Of a DNA stretch of 64,000 nt, positions 49,328-56,985 are shown piece by piece; the stretch's first letter is position 1, and each line of letters starts with the position of its first letter. Made by a program: the position numbers and the translations under genes. Origin of the DNA: Actinacidiphila guanduensis. GTDB taxonomy: Bacteria > Actinomycetota > Actinomycetes > Streptomycetales > Streptomycetaceae. The notes below the pieces were generated by a model. That model was not told the origin of the DNA. It searched no databases and saw only the letters and a program-made list of their open reading frames with translations. Location of the stretch: the NCBI RefSeq assembly GCF_900103985.1, contig NZ_FNIE01000008.1, positions 372,001-436,000 of the forward strand. Reading direction: 5' to 3'.

Positions 49328-50946
49328 GCGGCCGGCCTCCCGCCACCGGGTCCGGCGGCGGCGCGCCCGAGGGGCTGCGCATCGTCCGCCTGGCGAACTT
49401 CGTCACGCCCACCTCCGGCGGCCTGCGCACCGCCCTGCGCCACCTCGGCGAGGGCTACGCGGCCGCCGGCCACGAACCGGTGCTCGTCGTCCCCGGCCCC
49501 GGGCACCGCGACGAACTCACCTCCCAGGGACGGGTGATCACCCTGCCCGGCCCCGAACTGCCCGGTACCGGCGGCTACCGGGTGCTCGCCAGGCGCGCCC
49601 CGGTGGCCGCCGTCCTCGACGCCCTGGCGCCCGACCGAATCGAGGTATCCGACCGCACCACGCTGCGCTGGACGGGGGAGTGGGCCCGGCGCCGCCGCAT
49701 CCCGGCCGTGATGGTCTCCCACGAGAGCGCCGACGGCGTCCTGGGCACCTGGGGGCTGCCCGCCGGGCTCGCCCGGCGGGCGGGCGACGCCCTCAACCGC
49801 CGTACCGCGCACGCCTACACGCGGGTCGTGTGCACCACCGCATGGGCGGCGGCGGAGTTCGACCGGATCGGGGCCCGCAACGTCGTACGCGCGCCTCTGG
49901 GCGTCGACCTGGCGTCCTGGCACGGCGGCCACCACGACCCGGCCGTGCGCGCCCGGCACGCGCGCGAGGACCAGGTGCTGCTCGTGCTGTGCTCGCGGCT
50001 CTCGCCGGAGAAGCGGCCGGGCGACGCCCTCCAGGCCCTGGCCCACCTGCGGGCCGGCGGGGTGGACGCGGTGCTCGTCGTCGCGGGCGAGGGCCCGCTG
50101 CGGCCCCGGCTGACCGCCCAGGCCGCCCAGGACCGGCTGCCGGTCACCTTCCTCGGCCACGTCGCCGACCGCGCCCACCTCGGCGCCCTGCTGGCCACCG
50201 CCGATGTGGCGCTGGCCCCCGGGCCGGTGGAGACGTTCGGCCTCGCCGCGCTGGAGGCGCTTGCCTGCGGCACCCCTGTGGTCGCCAGTGAGCGCTCGGC
50301 ACTGCCCGCGATCATCGGCGCCGCGGGCGCCTCGGCGGGCACCCCGCAGGAGTTCGCCGACGCGGTCCGGGGCCTGCTCGCCGTCCCCGCGGAGACCCGC
50401 CGCGCCCGGGCCCGGGCCAGGGCCGAACTCCACCCGTGGCCCGCCGCAGTGGCCGCGTTCCTTGCCGCGCACGAAGCGGCCGTGGGGGGCGTGCCCGGCC
50501 TGGAGGGGGGCGTGGCGGGCGCTGTCCACGGAGGTGTGGCATCCAGTAGCCATGGTGGCGAGGCCGAGCCTGTTGTCCATGGTGGCGGAGCCGTTGTTGT
50601 CCACGGCGGTGTGGCGTCGGACGCCCATGGTGGCGGGACGGCGTCCGGCGTCCATGGTGGCGGGGTGGTTGCTGTCCACGGCGGTGTGCCATCCGGTACC
50701 CGTGACGGCGGGGTCGAGCCTGTTATCCATGGTGGCGACACGGCGTCCGGCGTCCATGGCGGCGCGGCCCCTTCGCAGCCGGCTGTCCAAGGTGACGGGG
50801 CACCCGTCGGCTCGGGCGAGGCCGTACCCGAGGTGTCCCCGGCTCGCGTCCAGGGCGCCCAGGCACCCCGCGTCCCTGGTGCGCAGGTGCAGCCTCCCTC
50901 CCTTGCGGCGGTTACGGCCCTCGGCCCCGAGGACGGCGCGCCGTGA
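49324..50946 (+). CDS. GT-B glycosyltransferase with long repetitive C-terminal tail
   Basis: A 540-residue protein. Residues about 18-385 are a complete GT-B glycosyltransferase: IVRLANFVTPTSGGLRTALR, VLLVLCSRLSPEKRPGDALQ, VVAGEGPLRPRL and PVETFGLAALEALACGTPVVA with the E-x7-E motif. The rest, about 388-540, is low complexity: from about residue 401 to 484 the protein is built on a Val-His-Gly-Gly repeat, encoded by 24- and 27-bp units; a Pro/Gln/Val tail follows. The tail lacks catalytic features and may be a recent extension. ATG 49324 overlaps the first gene's stop (ATGA), so the genes are coupled. Confidence 0.85.
   Translation: MSGRPPATGSGGGAPEGLRIVRLANFVTPTSGGLRTALRHLGEGYAAAGHEPVLVVPGPGHRDELTSQGRVITLPGPELPGTGGYRVLARRAPVAAVLDALAPDRIEVSDRTTLRWTGEWARRRRIPAVMVSHESADGVLGTWGLPAGLARRAGDALNRRTAHAYTRVVCTTAWAAAEFDRIGARNVVRAPLGVDLASWHGGHHDPAVRARHAREDQVLLVLCSRLSPEKRPGDALQALAHLRAGGVDAVLVVAGEGPLRPRLTAQAAQDRLPVTFLGHVADRAHLGALLATADVALAPGPVETFGLAALEALACGTPVVASERSALPAIIGAAGASAGTPQEFADAVRGLLAVPAETRRARARARAELHPWPAAVAAFLAAHEAAVGGVPGLEGGVAGAVHGGVASSSHGGEAEPVVHGGGAVVVHGGVASDAHGGGTASGVHGGGVVAVHGGVPSGTRDGGVEPVIHGGDTASGVHGGAAPSQPAVQGDGAPVGSGEAVPEVSPARVQGAQAPRVPGAQVQPPSLAAVTALGPEDGAP
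50524..50772 (+). repeat. Coding minisatellite: VHGG repeats, 24/27-bp units in 75-bp superunits
   Basis: Nine units start with GTCCACGG or GTCCATGG-type sequence and are 24 or 27 bases long. They group into three superunits of about 25 residues, each VHGGVxS...HGG...VHGG. Units share CCATGGTGGCG. All stay in frame, so the array expands without breaking the glycosyltransferase gene. Confidence 0.85.
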
Positions 50947-51941
50947 CCGGCGGGCTGCGGTTCGCCGTGCTCGGCGACTCGCTGAGCGAGGGCGTCGGCG
51001 ACCCGCTGCCCGGCGGCGGGTGGCGGGGCTGGGGAGTCCTGCTCGCCGAGTCGGTCGCCGCCGGCCCCGAGCGCGTGGAGGTGCTCAACACCGCGCGCAG
51101 CGGGGCCCGTACCGGCGACGTGGCCGGGCCCCAACTCGCCGCGGCGCTGGCCCACCGGCCGCACATGGCCTCCGTGGTCGTCGGCGGCAACGACACCCTG
51201 CGCGGCGGCTTCGCCATCGAGCAGGTCGTCGCCGACCTGCACACCGCCATGGGCGCCCTGCGGGCCGCCGAGGCGACCGTGCTGACCGCGTGCCTGCCCG
51301 ACCCCGGCACCGTGCTCGGCCTGCCCTGGCCGCTCGCCCGGCCGCTGGGGCGGCGGATGGAGGCGCTCAACGACGCCGTGCACGCCCTGTCGGCCCACCA
51401 CGGCGCCGTCCACCTGCACGCGGCCGACCACCCCTGGACGACCTCGCCGGGTGCCCTGAGCGCCGACCGGCTGCACCCGAGCGAGCAGGGCCACCGGCTG
51501 CTCGCGCGCGACTTCCACACCGTGCTCACCGAGGCGGGCCTGGCCTGCGGTCCCGCGCCCCGCCTCACCCCCGACCACCGGCCGCCCGGGCGCGGCGCCG
51601 CCACCTGGTGGATGGCCACCCGGGGCACCAGGTGGGTCGCCGACCGCTGCCGCGACCTGCTGCCGGATCTGCTGCGGCTGGCCGCCGAGGAGCACCGGCA
51701 CGAGCGGCACGGCACCGCCTCGCTGCTCGACCTGGCCGCAAAGGAGGCCACCACCGCGGCCCTTGACGCCCTGGGGCTCGCCCCTGTGCGACGGGACGAG
51801 GCGTCCGTGGCCGCCGGGCCCGGCGCGGGCTACCGCGGCAGCGGCACCGGGCGCAGCGGCACGAACCGTACCGGGGTGCCCGGCGGCGACTGGGCCGCGG
51901 CCGGCAGCGCGGCCTCGGCGACCACCCCGATGACCGGGTAG
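50943..51941 (+). CDS. SGNH/GDSL hydrolase
   Basis: A 332-residue protein from GTG 50943, which overlaps the preceding stop (GTGA). LRFAVLGDSLSEGVGD is block I with Ser13, RSGARTGDV and VVVGGNDTLRG are blocks II-III (Gly and Asn of the oxyanion hole), and DRLHPSEQGHRLLA is block V with the Asp-x-x-His pair. All four catalytic residues are present. There is no signal peptide, so it acts in the cytosol or is exported by an unknown route. Residues about 205-332 form a helical and then disordered tail. With two glycosyltransferases upstream it may be an acyl-trimming enzyme for a glycolipid. Its last 112 bases overlap pxpC antisense. Confidence 0.87.
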   Translation: MTGGLRFAVLGDSLSEGVGDPLPGGGWRGWGVLLAESVAAGPERVEVLNTARSGARTGDVAGPQLAAALAHRPHMASVVVGGNDTLRGGFAIEQVVADLHTAMGALRAAEATVLTACLPDPGTVLGLPWPLARPLGRRMEALNDAVHALSAHHGAVHLHAADHPWTTSPGALSADRLHPSEQGHRLLARDFHTVLTEAGLACGPAPRLTPDHRPPGRGAATWWMATRGTRWVADRCRDLLPDLLRLAAEEHRHERHGTASLLDLAAKEATTAALDALGLAPVRRDEASVAAGPGAGYRGSGTGRSGTNRTGVPGGDWAAAGSAASATTPMTG

Positions 51942-52711
51942 CCGCCGGTGGTCGGATGATCGGCGAGGAAGACCACCGGACGGCCGTCCGGGGGCACCTG
52001 GACGGCACCCAGCACCATGCCCTCGCTGGGCAGTTCGCCGCTCCGGGCCCGCTCCAGCACCGGGCCCAGGGTGCGCAGTCCGATCCGGTTGGAGTCGGGC
52101 GAGACCGTGTAGCGCCCGGTCGCAAGGGTGCGCAGGGCCTGCGGGGTGAACCAGTCGTCGCGCGGGCCCGGCGTGAAGGGCAGCACCAAGGGGGCACCGA
52201 GCCCGGCGTACGGCACCGCGTCGGCCGACGCCGCAGGACCGCGGGGCCCGCTGCCCAGCGGGAGTTCGTCGCCCGCCGCCGATGGAGCCGGCCCCAGCCC
52301 CGACAGCAGGTCCGCCGAGCGGCTGCCCAGCACACGCGGCACGTCCACGCCGCCTGCGAACGCCGCATAGGAGCGCAGGCCCTCGGTCGCCGCCCCCACC
52401 TCCAGCAGCGCGCCGGCCGGCACCAGGAGGGGCGCGCCCCACGCGGCGGGCCGGCCGTCCACCCGTACCGGGCAGGCCGCACCCGTCACCGCGACCACCA
52501 CCGGCTGCGAGGGGCGTACCGCGCAGCCGTCCACCGTGGTCTCCAGCCCGGCGGCGCCCGGCGCGTTGCCCACCATCCGGTTGGCCAGCCGCAGCGCGGG
52601 ACCGTCCAGCGCCCCCGAGCGGGGCACTCCCAGGTGCGCGTAACCGGCCCGGCCGAGGTCCTGCACGGTCGTCAGGGCACCTGGGCGCACCACGTGCAGC
52701 ACGCCCGTCAC
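51830..52711 (-). CDS. pxpC: 5-oxoprolinase subunit C (biotin-dependent carboxyltransferase family)
   Basis: A 293-residue protein of the PxpC/AHS2 family: LHVVRPGALTTVQDLGRAGYAHLGVPRSGALDG at its start is the classic signature, then RLANRMVGNAPGAAGLE and VSPDSNRIGLRTLGP. PxpABC together cleave 5-oxo-L-proline to glutamate with ATP; C and B form the kinase-like part. GTG 52711 overlaps the pxpB stop in a GTGA. Its 3' end overlaps the convergent hydrolase gene by 112 bases, so mutations there affect both proteins. Confidence 0.93.
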   Translation of the reverse strand: MTGVLHVVRPGALTTVQDLGRAGYAHLGVPRSGALDGPALRLANRMVGNAPGAAGLETTVDGCAVRPSQPVVVAVTGAACPVRVDGRPAAWGAPLLVPAGALLEVGAATEGLRSYAAFAGGVDVPRVLGSRSADLLSGLGPAPSAAGDELPLGSGPRGPAASADAVPYAGLGAPLVLPFTPGPRDDWFTPQALRTLATGRYTVSPDSNRIGLRTLGPVLERARSGELPSEGMVLGAVQVPPDGRPVVFLADHPTTGGYPVIGVVAEAALPAAAQSPPGTPVRFVPLRPVPLPR

Positions 52712-53328
52712 GGGAGCGCCGTGAAGCGTACGGCGGTGCCGGGCGCGAGCAGGGCGGCGGGCTCGCGGGCGGGGTCCCACAGGGCCGCCTCCGCCGTGCC
52801 CAGCAACTGCCAGCCGCCCGGCGAGGAGCGCGGGTAGACGCCCGCGTACGGCCCCGCGAGGGCCAGCGAGCCGGCCGGCACCGAGGTGCGCGGGGTCGCC
52901 CTGCGCGGCACGTGCAGGTGCGCCGGCAGGCCCGTCAGATAGCCGAAGCCCGGGGCGAACCCGCAGAAGGCCACCCGGAAGACGGTGCCGGTGACCACTG
53001 CGGCGACCCCTTCGCGCGACATGCCCCACAAGGCGGCCACCTCGGCCAGGTCCGGGCCGTCGAAGCGCACCGGCAGTTCGACCGCGTCGCCCTGCCCGGC
53101 CGCGAGGGGCGGCACCTGCCAACCCGCCGCCATGGCGGCGAAGGCCGCCGGGTCCGGCAGCCCGTCGACCAGCACCGTGCGCGCGGCCGGGACCACTTCG
53201 GCACCCGCCGGCACCTCGCCCGCCGCCTTGCGGCGCAGCACCTCGGCGTGCAGCGCCGCCGCCTGCTCGCCGTCCTCGGCCTCCAGCAGCACCGCGGCCC
53301 GCCCGGCAGCCATCGCGCGCAGCTTCAC
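52708..53328 (-). CDS. pxpB: 5-oxoprolinase subunit B (KipI/AHS1 family)
   Basis: A 206-residue protein of the AHS1/KipI family. VELPVRFDGPDLAEVAALWG, VAFCGFAPGFGYLTGLP (the GFAPGFxYL signature) and SVPAGSLALAGPYAGVYPRSSPGGW (PxGS...SPGGW) are diagnostic. It forms the ATP-dependent phosphorylation part of 5-oxoprolinase with PxpC. GTG 53328 is the preferred start, with ATG 53313 as an alternative. It is coupled to pxpC by a 4-base overlap and separated from pxpA by 187 bases. Confidence 0.93.
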   Translation of the reverse strand: MKLRAMAAGRAAVLLEAEDGEQAAALHAEVLRRKAAGEVPAGAEVVPAARTVLVDGLPDPAAFAAMAAGWQVPPLAAGQGDAVELPVRFDGPDLAEVAALWGMSREGVAAVVTGTVFRVAFCGFAPGFGYLTGLPAHLHVPRRATPRTSVPAGSLALAGPYAGVYPRSSPGGWQLLGTAEAALWDPAREPAALLAPGTAVRFTALP

Positions 53329-53515
53329 GATGCCGCCCCGATCCCACCCGGCGCCCACGGGTTCGCGCCCCGAGCGCCCGAGCGGCAGGCGCCCCGCCCG
53401 CGTTCACCGCGCCCCACGCCAAGTCCCCCCGTGCGAAGCACCGTTAGCCTCGCCCGCGCCTTCACGCGGGGTGCGCCCGGCGGTACCCGCCGCCCCGCCG
53501 CCTGCTGGCCCCGCC

Positions 53516-54277
53516 TCACGCGAACGCCTCCACCCGCAACCCCGCGTCCTCCAGCGCCCGCCGTACCCGCGCCGCAAGTGCCGAGGCACCGGGGGTGTCA
53601 CCGTGGACGCACAGGGAGCGGGGCGTGACCTGCACCTCCTGACCCGTCACGGCCGTCACCCAGCCGTCGCGGGCGAGTCCCACCGAGCGGGACACCACGG
53701 TGCCGGGGTCGGTCACCACCGCGTGCGGCTCCCGGCGCGGCACCAGGGTGCCCGCCGCGGTGTAGGCGCGGTCCGCGAACGCCTCGTGCACCACCGGCAG
53801 CCCTTCCCGCGCGGCCGCCGCGAGGAGCCGGGAGCCCGGCAGCCCGAGCACCGGGAGCGGCCCGGCCAGCCGGACGCCGGCGACCACCGCGGCCGCCTGC
53901 TCCGCGTCGTCCACCACCCGGTTGTAGAGCGCCCCGTGCGGCTTCACGTACGCCACCGAGGCCCCCGCCGCCCGCGCGAAGACCTCCAAGGCGCCGATCT
54001 GGTAGGCCACTTCGGCCGCGAGCTCGTCGGCCGGCACGTCCATCGCGCGGCGGCCGAAGCCGGCCAGGTCGCGGTAGGAGACCTGCGCGCCGATCCGCAC
54101 CCCCCGCTCGGCGGCCAGGTCGCACACCCGCCGCATCGTCGCCGGGTCGCCGGCGTGGAAGCCGCACGCCACGTTCGCGCTCGTCACCACCGACAGCAGG
54201 GCCGCGTCGTCGGTCAGCGACCAGCGGCCGAAGCCCTCGCCGAGGTCGGCGTTGAGATCGATCGCCGCTTCCGCCAT
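53516..54277 (-). CDS. pxpA: 5-oxoprolinase subunit A (LamB/YcsF family)
   Basis: A 253-residue protein of the LamB/YcsF family: IDLNADLGEGFGRW (metal-binding Asp/Glu), TSANVACGFHAGDPATM, GAQVSYRDLAGFGRRAMD, YVKPHGALYN and the C-terminal LCVHGDTPGA. All the usual metal and catalytic residues are seen. It is the hydrolytic subunit that opens the phosphorylated 5-oxoproline ring. 5-Oxoproline arises from spontaneous glutamine or glutamate cyclisation, so this is a housekeeping repair/salvage operon. ATG 54277 has an upstream GGCGGA. It is divergent from the SMC-like operon, 154 bases away. Confidence 0.94.
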   Translation of the reverse strand: MAEAAIDLNADLGEGFGRWSLTDDAALLSVVTSANVACGFHAGDPATMRRVCDLAAERGVRIGAQVSYRDLAGFGRRAMDVPADELAAEVAYQIGALEVFARAAGASVAYVKPHGALYNRVVDDAEQAAAVVAGVRLAGPLPVLGLPGSRLLAAAAREGLPVVHEAFADRAYTAAGTLVPRREPHAVVTDPGTVVSRSVGLARDGWVTAVTGQEVQVTPRSLCVHGDTPGASALAARVRRALEDAGLRVEAFA

Positions 54278-54418
54278 GATTCCGCCCCGGGGTCCCACTG
54301 CTGTGCGCCTGCGTTGTCCTGCCGGCCATTGAAGCATCCCGGAGGCGGCGCGGACCCCGGTGCGGCCGCCCGCCCCGTACGCATCCGCGCCGTTTGGGCC
54401 GTTGTCGGTGCCAGCGCC

Positions 54419-54424
54419 TAATGT
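54419..54424 (+). promoter_or_regulatory. -10 element TAATGT before the SMC-like operon
   Basis: TAATGT (54419-54424) ends seven bases before the GTG at 54432 of the first gene. No ribosome site is visible, so this may be a leaderless transcript. A -35 is not clear; TTGTCG at 54402 is too close. Confidence 0.4.
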
Positions 54425-54431
54425 GTGGGGC

Positions 54432-55937
54432 GTGACCACGACCGTCCCGTACGCGCCGCACCCGCTGCCGGGGGCCGCGCGCCCCGCCCCGGGCCCCGCG
54501 GCCGACGAGGGCCTGGCCCGCCGGCTGCGAGCCCTCGCCTGCACCGCGCCGCTGCACGACCTGGACTCCCGCAAGGCCAACCTCGCCGGAGAGTACAGCG
54601 TCTACGCGATGGCCGAGATCGCGCTCGCCGCCATCGACCTGGTCACCCTGCACATGGACTTCGACACCGGCGCGGACCACGACCAGATAGTGGCCAGGCT
54701 GCTGCCCCGCGTCGCCGCCCAGGCACCCACCCGCTCGGCCGCCGAGCACGAGCGGGTGGCCCGCTGGGTGCTGGAGAACCTGATCAACGTCGGCAGCGCC
54801 GACCGCGGCTTCCGCGCCGTCTACGGCACCTTCGGCCCCGACGGCGCCTACGTGCGGCGGGACTACGACTTCAAGCTCATCGAGGAGGTCCCGGGCCCCG
54901 GCGGAAGCGTCTACCTGCGGACCACCGACGAGGCGGTCAACGTCCTGGTCGGCGCCCTGGACACCGACGTCACCAGCGCCCAGATCGCCGCCGAGGTCAA
55001 GCTGGAGGTGCTGATCAGCCGCGGCCGCCTCGCCGACGCCCAACTCGCCGCCGAGCAGGCCCGCTACCGCACGGTGCAGTACGCCGAGACACTGCGCCGC
55101 ACCCTGGAGGCCACCCGGCGCAACGTCCGCGCGGTCGACTGGCTGCGGCGGGTGCCCGACATGATCACCGAGGCGCTCGACCACGTCGCCGACCGCTACC
55201 GGCACGAGAACGCGATCCTCACCAACATCCGCAAGGCGCGCGACGAGGCGGAGGACCCCGAGCACCGGCGGCGGGCCGCCGAACTGGTGGACATCGTCAA
55301 GGACTGCATCCGGCGCCACACCCAGCTGCAGTCCCGCCTCCTGGAGGCCGGCCCGCTCTTCCGCGCCGAGCAGGACCGCCAGGCGTTCGCCGCCCCGCCC
55401 GCCCGGGCCGGCCTCGACCTGTACGGCCAACTGGTCGCGCCCCTGCTGCCGTTGCCGGTCGAGCAGGCGTCCCGGGTCACCGACGCCTTCTTCGCCCGCG
55501 GCACCGGCCTGCGCACCCCGGGCGCCGTCCGCGTCACCGACCTGGTCGACCTGCTGCTCACCCCGCCCGCCGAACGCGACCACCTGGGCGCCGAGATGCC
55601 CGAGCCGGACCTGGTGGCCACCCCCGACGACTCCCGGTTCAGTGACGAGCAACTGGAGTCCGCCCTCGCCCTGCTGGACCTGCCCCCCGACGCGCCCCGG
55701 CGGCTGTCCGGGCTGCTCGCCGAGGCCCGCGCCGGCGGCGACCCCGACCTGGCCTACCTCGTCGCCCTGCTCGCCGTGCACGCCGCCTCCCCGCCGGTCG
55801 GCACCGCCCACCGGCAGGGCGAGCCGCGGCTGCTGTTCGCCGTGGACGACGGCACCGTGCTGGACGACCCGGAGTTCGGCGGCGCGGACCTCATCGTCGG
55901 CACCGCCCGCCTCGCCGCCGGGACCCCGCAGCCGTGA
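54432..55937 (+). CDS. Kleisin-position protein of an SMC-like operon (MukF/JetA-like by position)
   Basis: A 501-residue soluble protein from GTG 54432. It is mainly helical and charged. A short disordered head is followed by SRKANLAGEYSVYAMAEIALAAIDLVTLHMDF and VARWVLENLINVGSADRGFRAVYG. Then comes RTTDEAVNVLVGALDTDVTSAQIAAEVKLEVLISRGRLADAQLAAEQA, like the helical middle of MukF/JetA-type kleisins. A helical C-terminal region with HENAILTNIRKARDEAEDPEHRRRA follows. No enzyme motif is seen. Size, order before a small wHTH-like gene and a giant SMC-like ATPase gene, and shared strand match MukF-MukE-MukB. I infer a kleisin role; it is not proven by sequence. Confidence 0.65.
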   Translation: MTTTVPYAPHPLPGAARPAPGPAADEGLARRLRALACTAPLHDLDSRKANLAGEYSVYAMAEIALAAIDLVTLHMDFDTGADHDQIVARLLPRVAAQAPTRSAAEHERVARWVLENLINVGSADRGFRAVYGTFGPDGAYVRRDYDFKLIEEVPGPGGSVYLRTTDEAVNVLVGALDTDVTSAQIAAEVKLEVLISRGRLADAQLAAEQARYRTVQYAETLRRTLEATRRNVRAVDWLRRVPDMITEALDHVADRYRHENAILTNIRKARDEAEDPEHRRRAAELVDIVKDCIRRHTQLQSRLLEAGPLFRAEQDRQAFAAPPARAGLDLYGQLVAPLLPLPVEQASRVTDAFFARGTGLRTPGAVRVTDLVDLLLTPPAERDHLGAEMPEPDLVATPDDSRFSDEQLESALALLDLPPDAPRRLSGLLAEARAGGDPDLAYLVALLAVHAASPPVGTAHRQGEPRLLFAVDDGTVLDDPEFGGADLIVGTARLAAGTPQP

Positions 55938-56010
55938 CGCCCGCACCGGCGCCGCCGCAGGGAAGGCGCGCCCTGGCACCAGCACGAACCCACGCAGTCA
56001 AGGAGCCGAG

Positions 56011-56913
56011 TTGAGCGAGTACCGGGAGGACCGGGCGGCGGAGCCGGGCGCCAGGGAGGCGCGCGACGCCAGGGAGTCCGCGCCCGCGGTGACCGCGGGC
56101 GACGTCGCCGACGCCGCCCGCCTGGTCGGCTTCGGCCTGCAGCCCAAGCTGGTGCCCGCCCGCGACACCGAGTACGCCGACCTGGTGCGGCGCCACCGCG
56201 ACGACCCCGCCTTCGCCCGCCTGGCCGACGCGGTGGCCGCCGGCCTCGGCCTGGTCGTCCTGGAGGTCTCCTCGCGCGCCGGCATGGCCGTCACCGCCGC
56301 CGAGGACTCCGTCTTCGCCGTCCGCATGGGCGACTACGCCCGCCGCGCCGCCTCCGACGCCGGCGACCGCTTCCTGCACGGCCTCGCCCACCTCGCCACC
56401 GCCGCCCTCGCCTTCCCCCGACCCGAGGACCTCGCCGACGACGGCTACATCGGCCGCATCACCGTGCACGGCGTGGACGCCTTCGTGCGACAGGCGTGCC
56501 GGCGGCTGGAGGAGCGGGCCGAGGAGCAGGGCGAGAACACCGACCCGGCCAGCGACGCGCCCGGGCTGGAGGCCGCCTGGCGCGTCTACACCCGCCGCAC
56601 CGCCACCGGCGCCACCAAGGACGCCCGCCGCCTGGCGAGTTCGACCACCGGCATCATCGCCAAGGCGGTCGCCTTCCTCGTCGACTCCGGCTTCCTGCAG
56701 CGCACCGGCGACGAGTCCGGCGGCACCTACCGCACCACCGCCCGCTACCAGTTGCAGGTCCGCGACATGGCCGGCAGCGCCGCCATGGCCGAACTGCTCG
56801 ACCTCGGCGTCGTCCCCGTCGCGGACGGCACCCCGACGCTGGTGCCCGCCGCCGACGGCGAGGCCGACGACCTCGTGGCCGACGCGGGCCTGCCCTTCCA
56901 CAGCCACGCCTGA
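56011..56913 (+). CDS. MukE/JetB-position protein of the SMC-like operon
   Basis: A 300-residue soluble acidic protein. The start is a TTG at 56011 (SEYREDRAAEPGARE), chosen because AGGAG lies six bases upstream and no ATG or GTG fits. After a disordered 35-residue head come DLVRRHRDDPAFARLADAVAAGLGLVVLEVSSRAG (helix-strand) and a C-terminal winged-helix-like block, STTGIIAKAVAFLVDSGFLQ followed by a YRTTARYQLQVRD wing. That pattern resembles the kite/wHTH proteins of MukE and JetB, which clamp kleisins. It lies 73 bases after the first gene and 72 before the SMC-like gene, so all three are probably one transcript. Confidence 0.65.
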   Translation: MSEYREDRAAEPGAREARDARESAPAVTAGDVADAARLVGFGLQPKLVPARDTEYADLVRRHRDDPAFARLADAVAAGLGLVVLEVSSRAGMAVTAAEDSVFAVRMGDYARRAASDAGDRFLHGLAHLATAALAFPRPEDLADDGYIGRITVHGVDAFVRQACRRLEERAEEQGENTDPASDAPGLEAAWRVYTRRTATGATKDARRLASSTTGIIAKAVAFLVDSGFLQRTGDESGGTYRTTARYQLQVRDMAGSAAMAELLDLGVVPVADGTPTLVPAADGEADDLVADAGLPFHSHA

Positions 56914-56985
56914 CACCCGTAACAGCATCCCCCCTCAACGCCCCGTCCCGCCCGCCCCGACCACCCGAGCACGAGAGCCCCCCGC

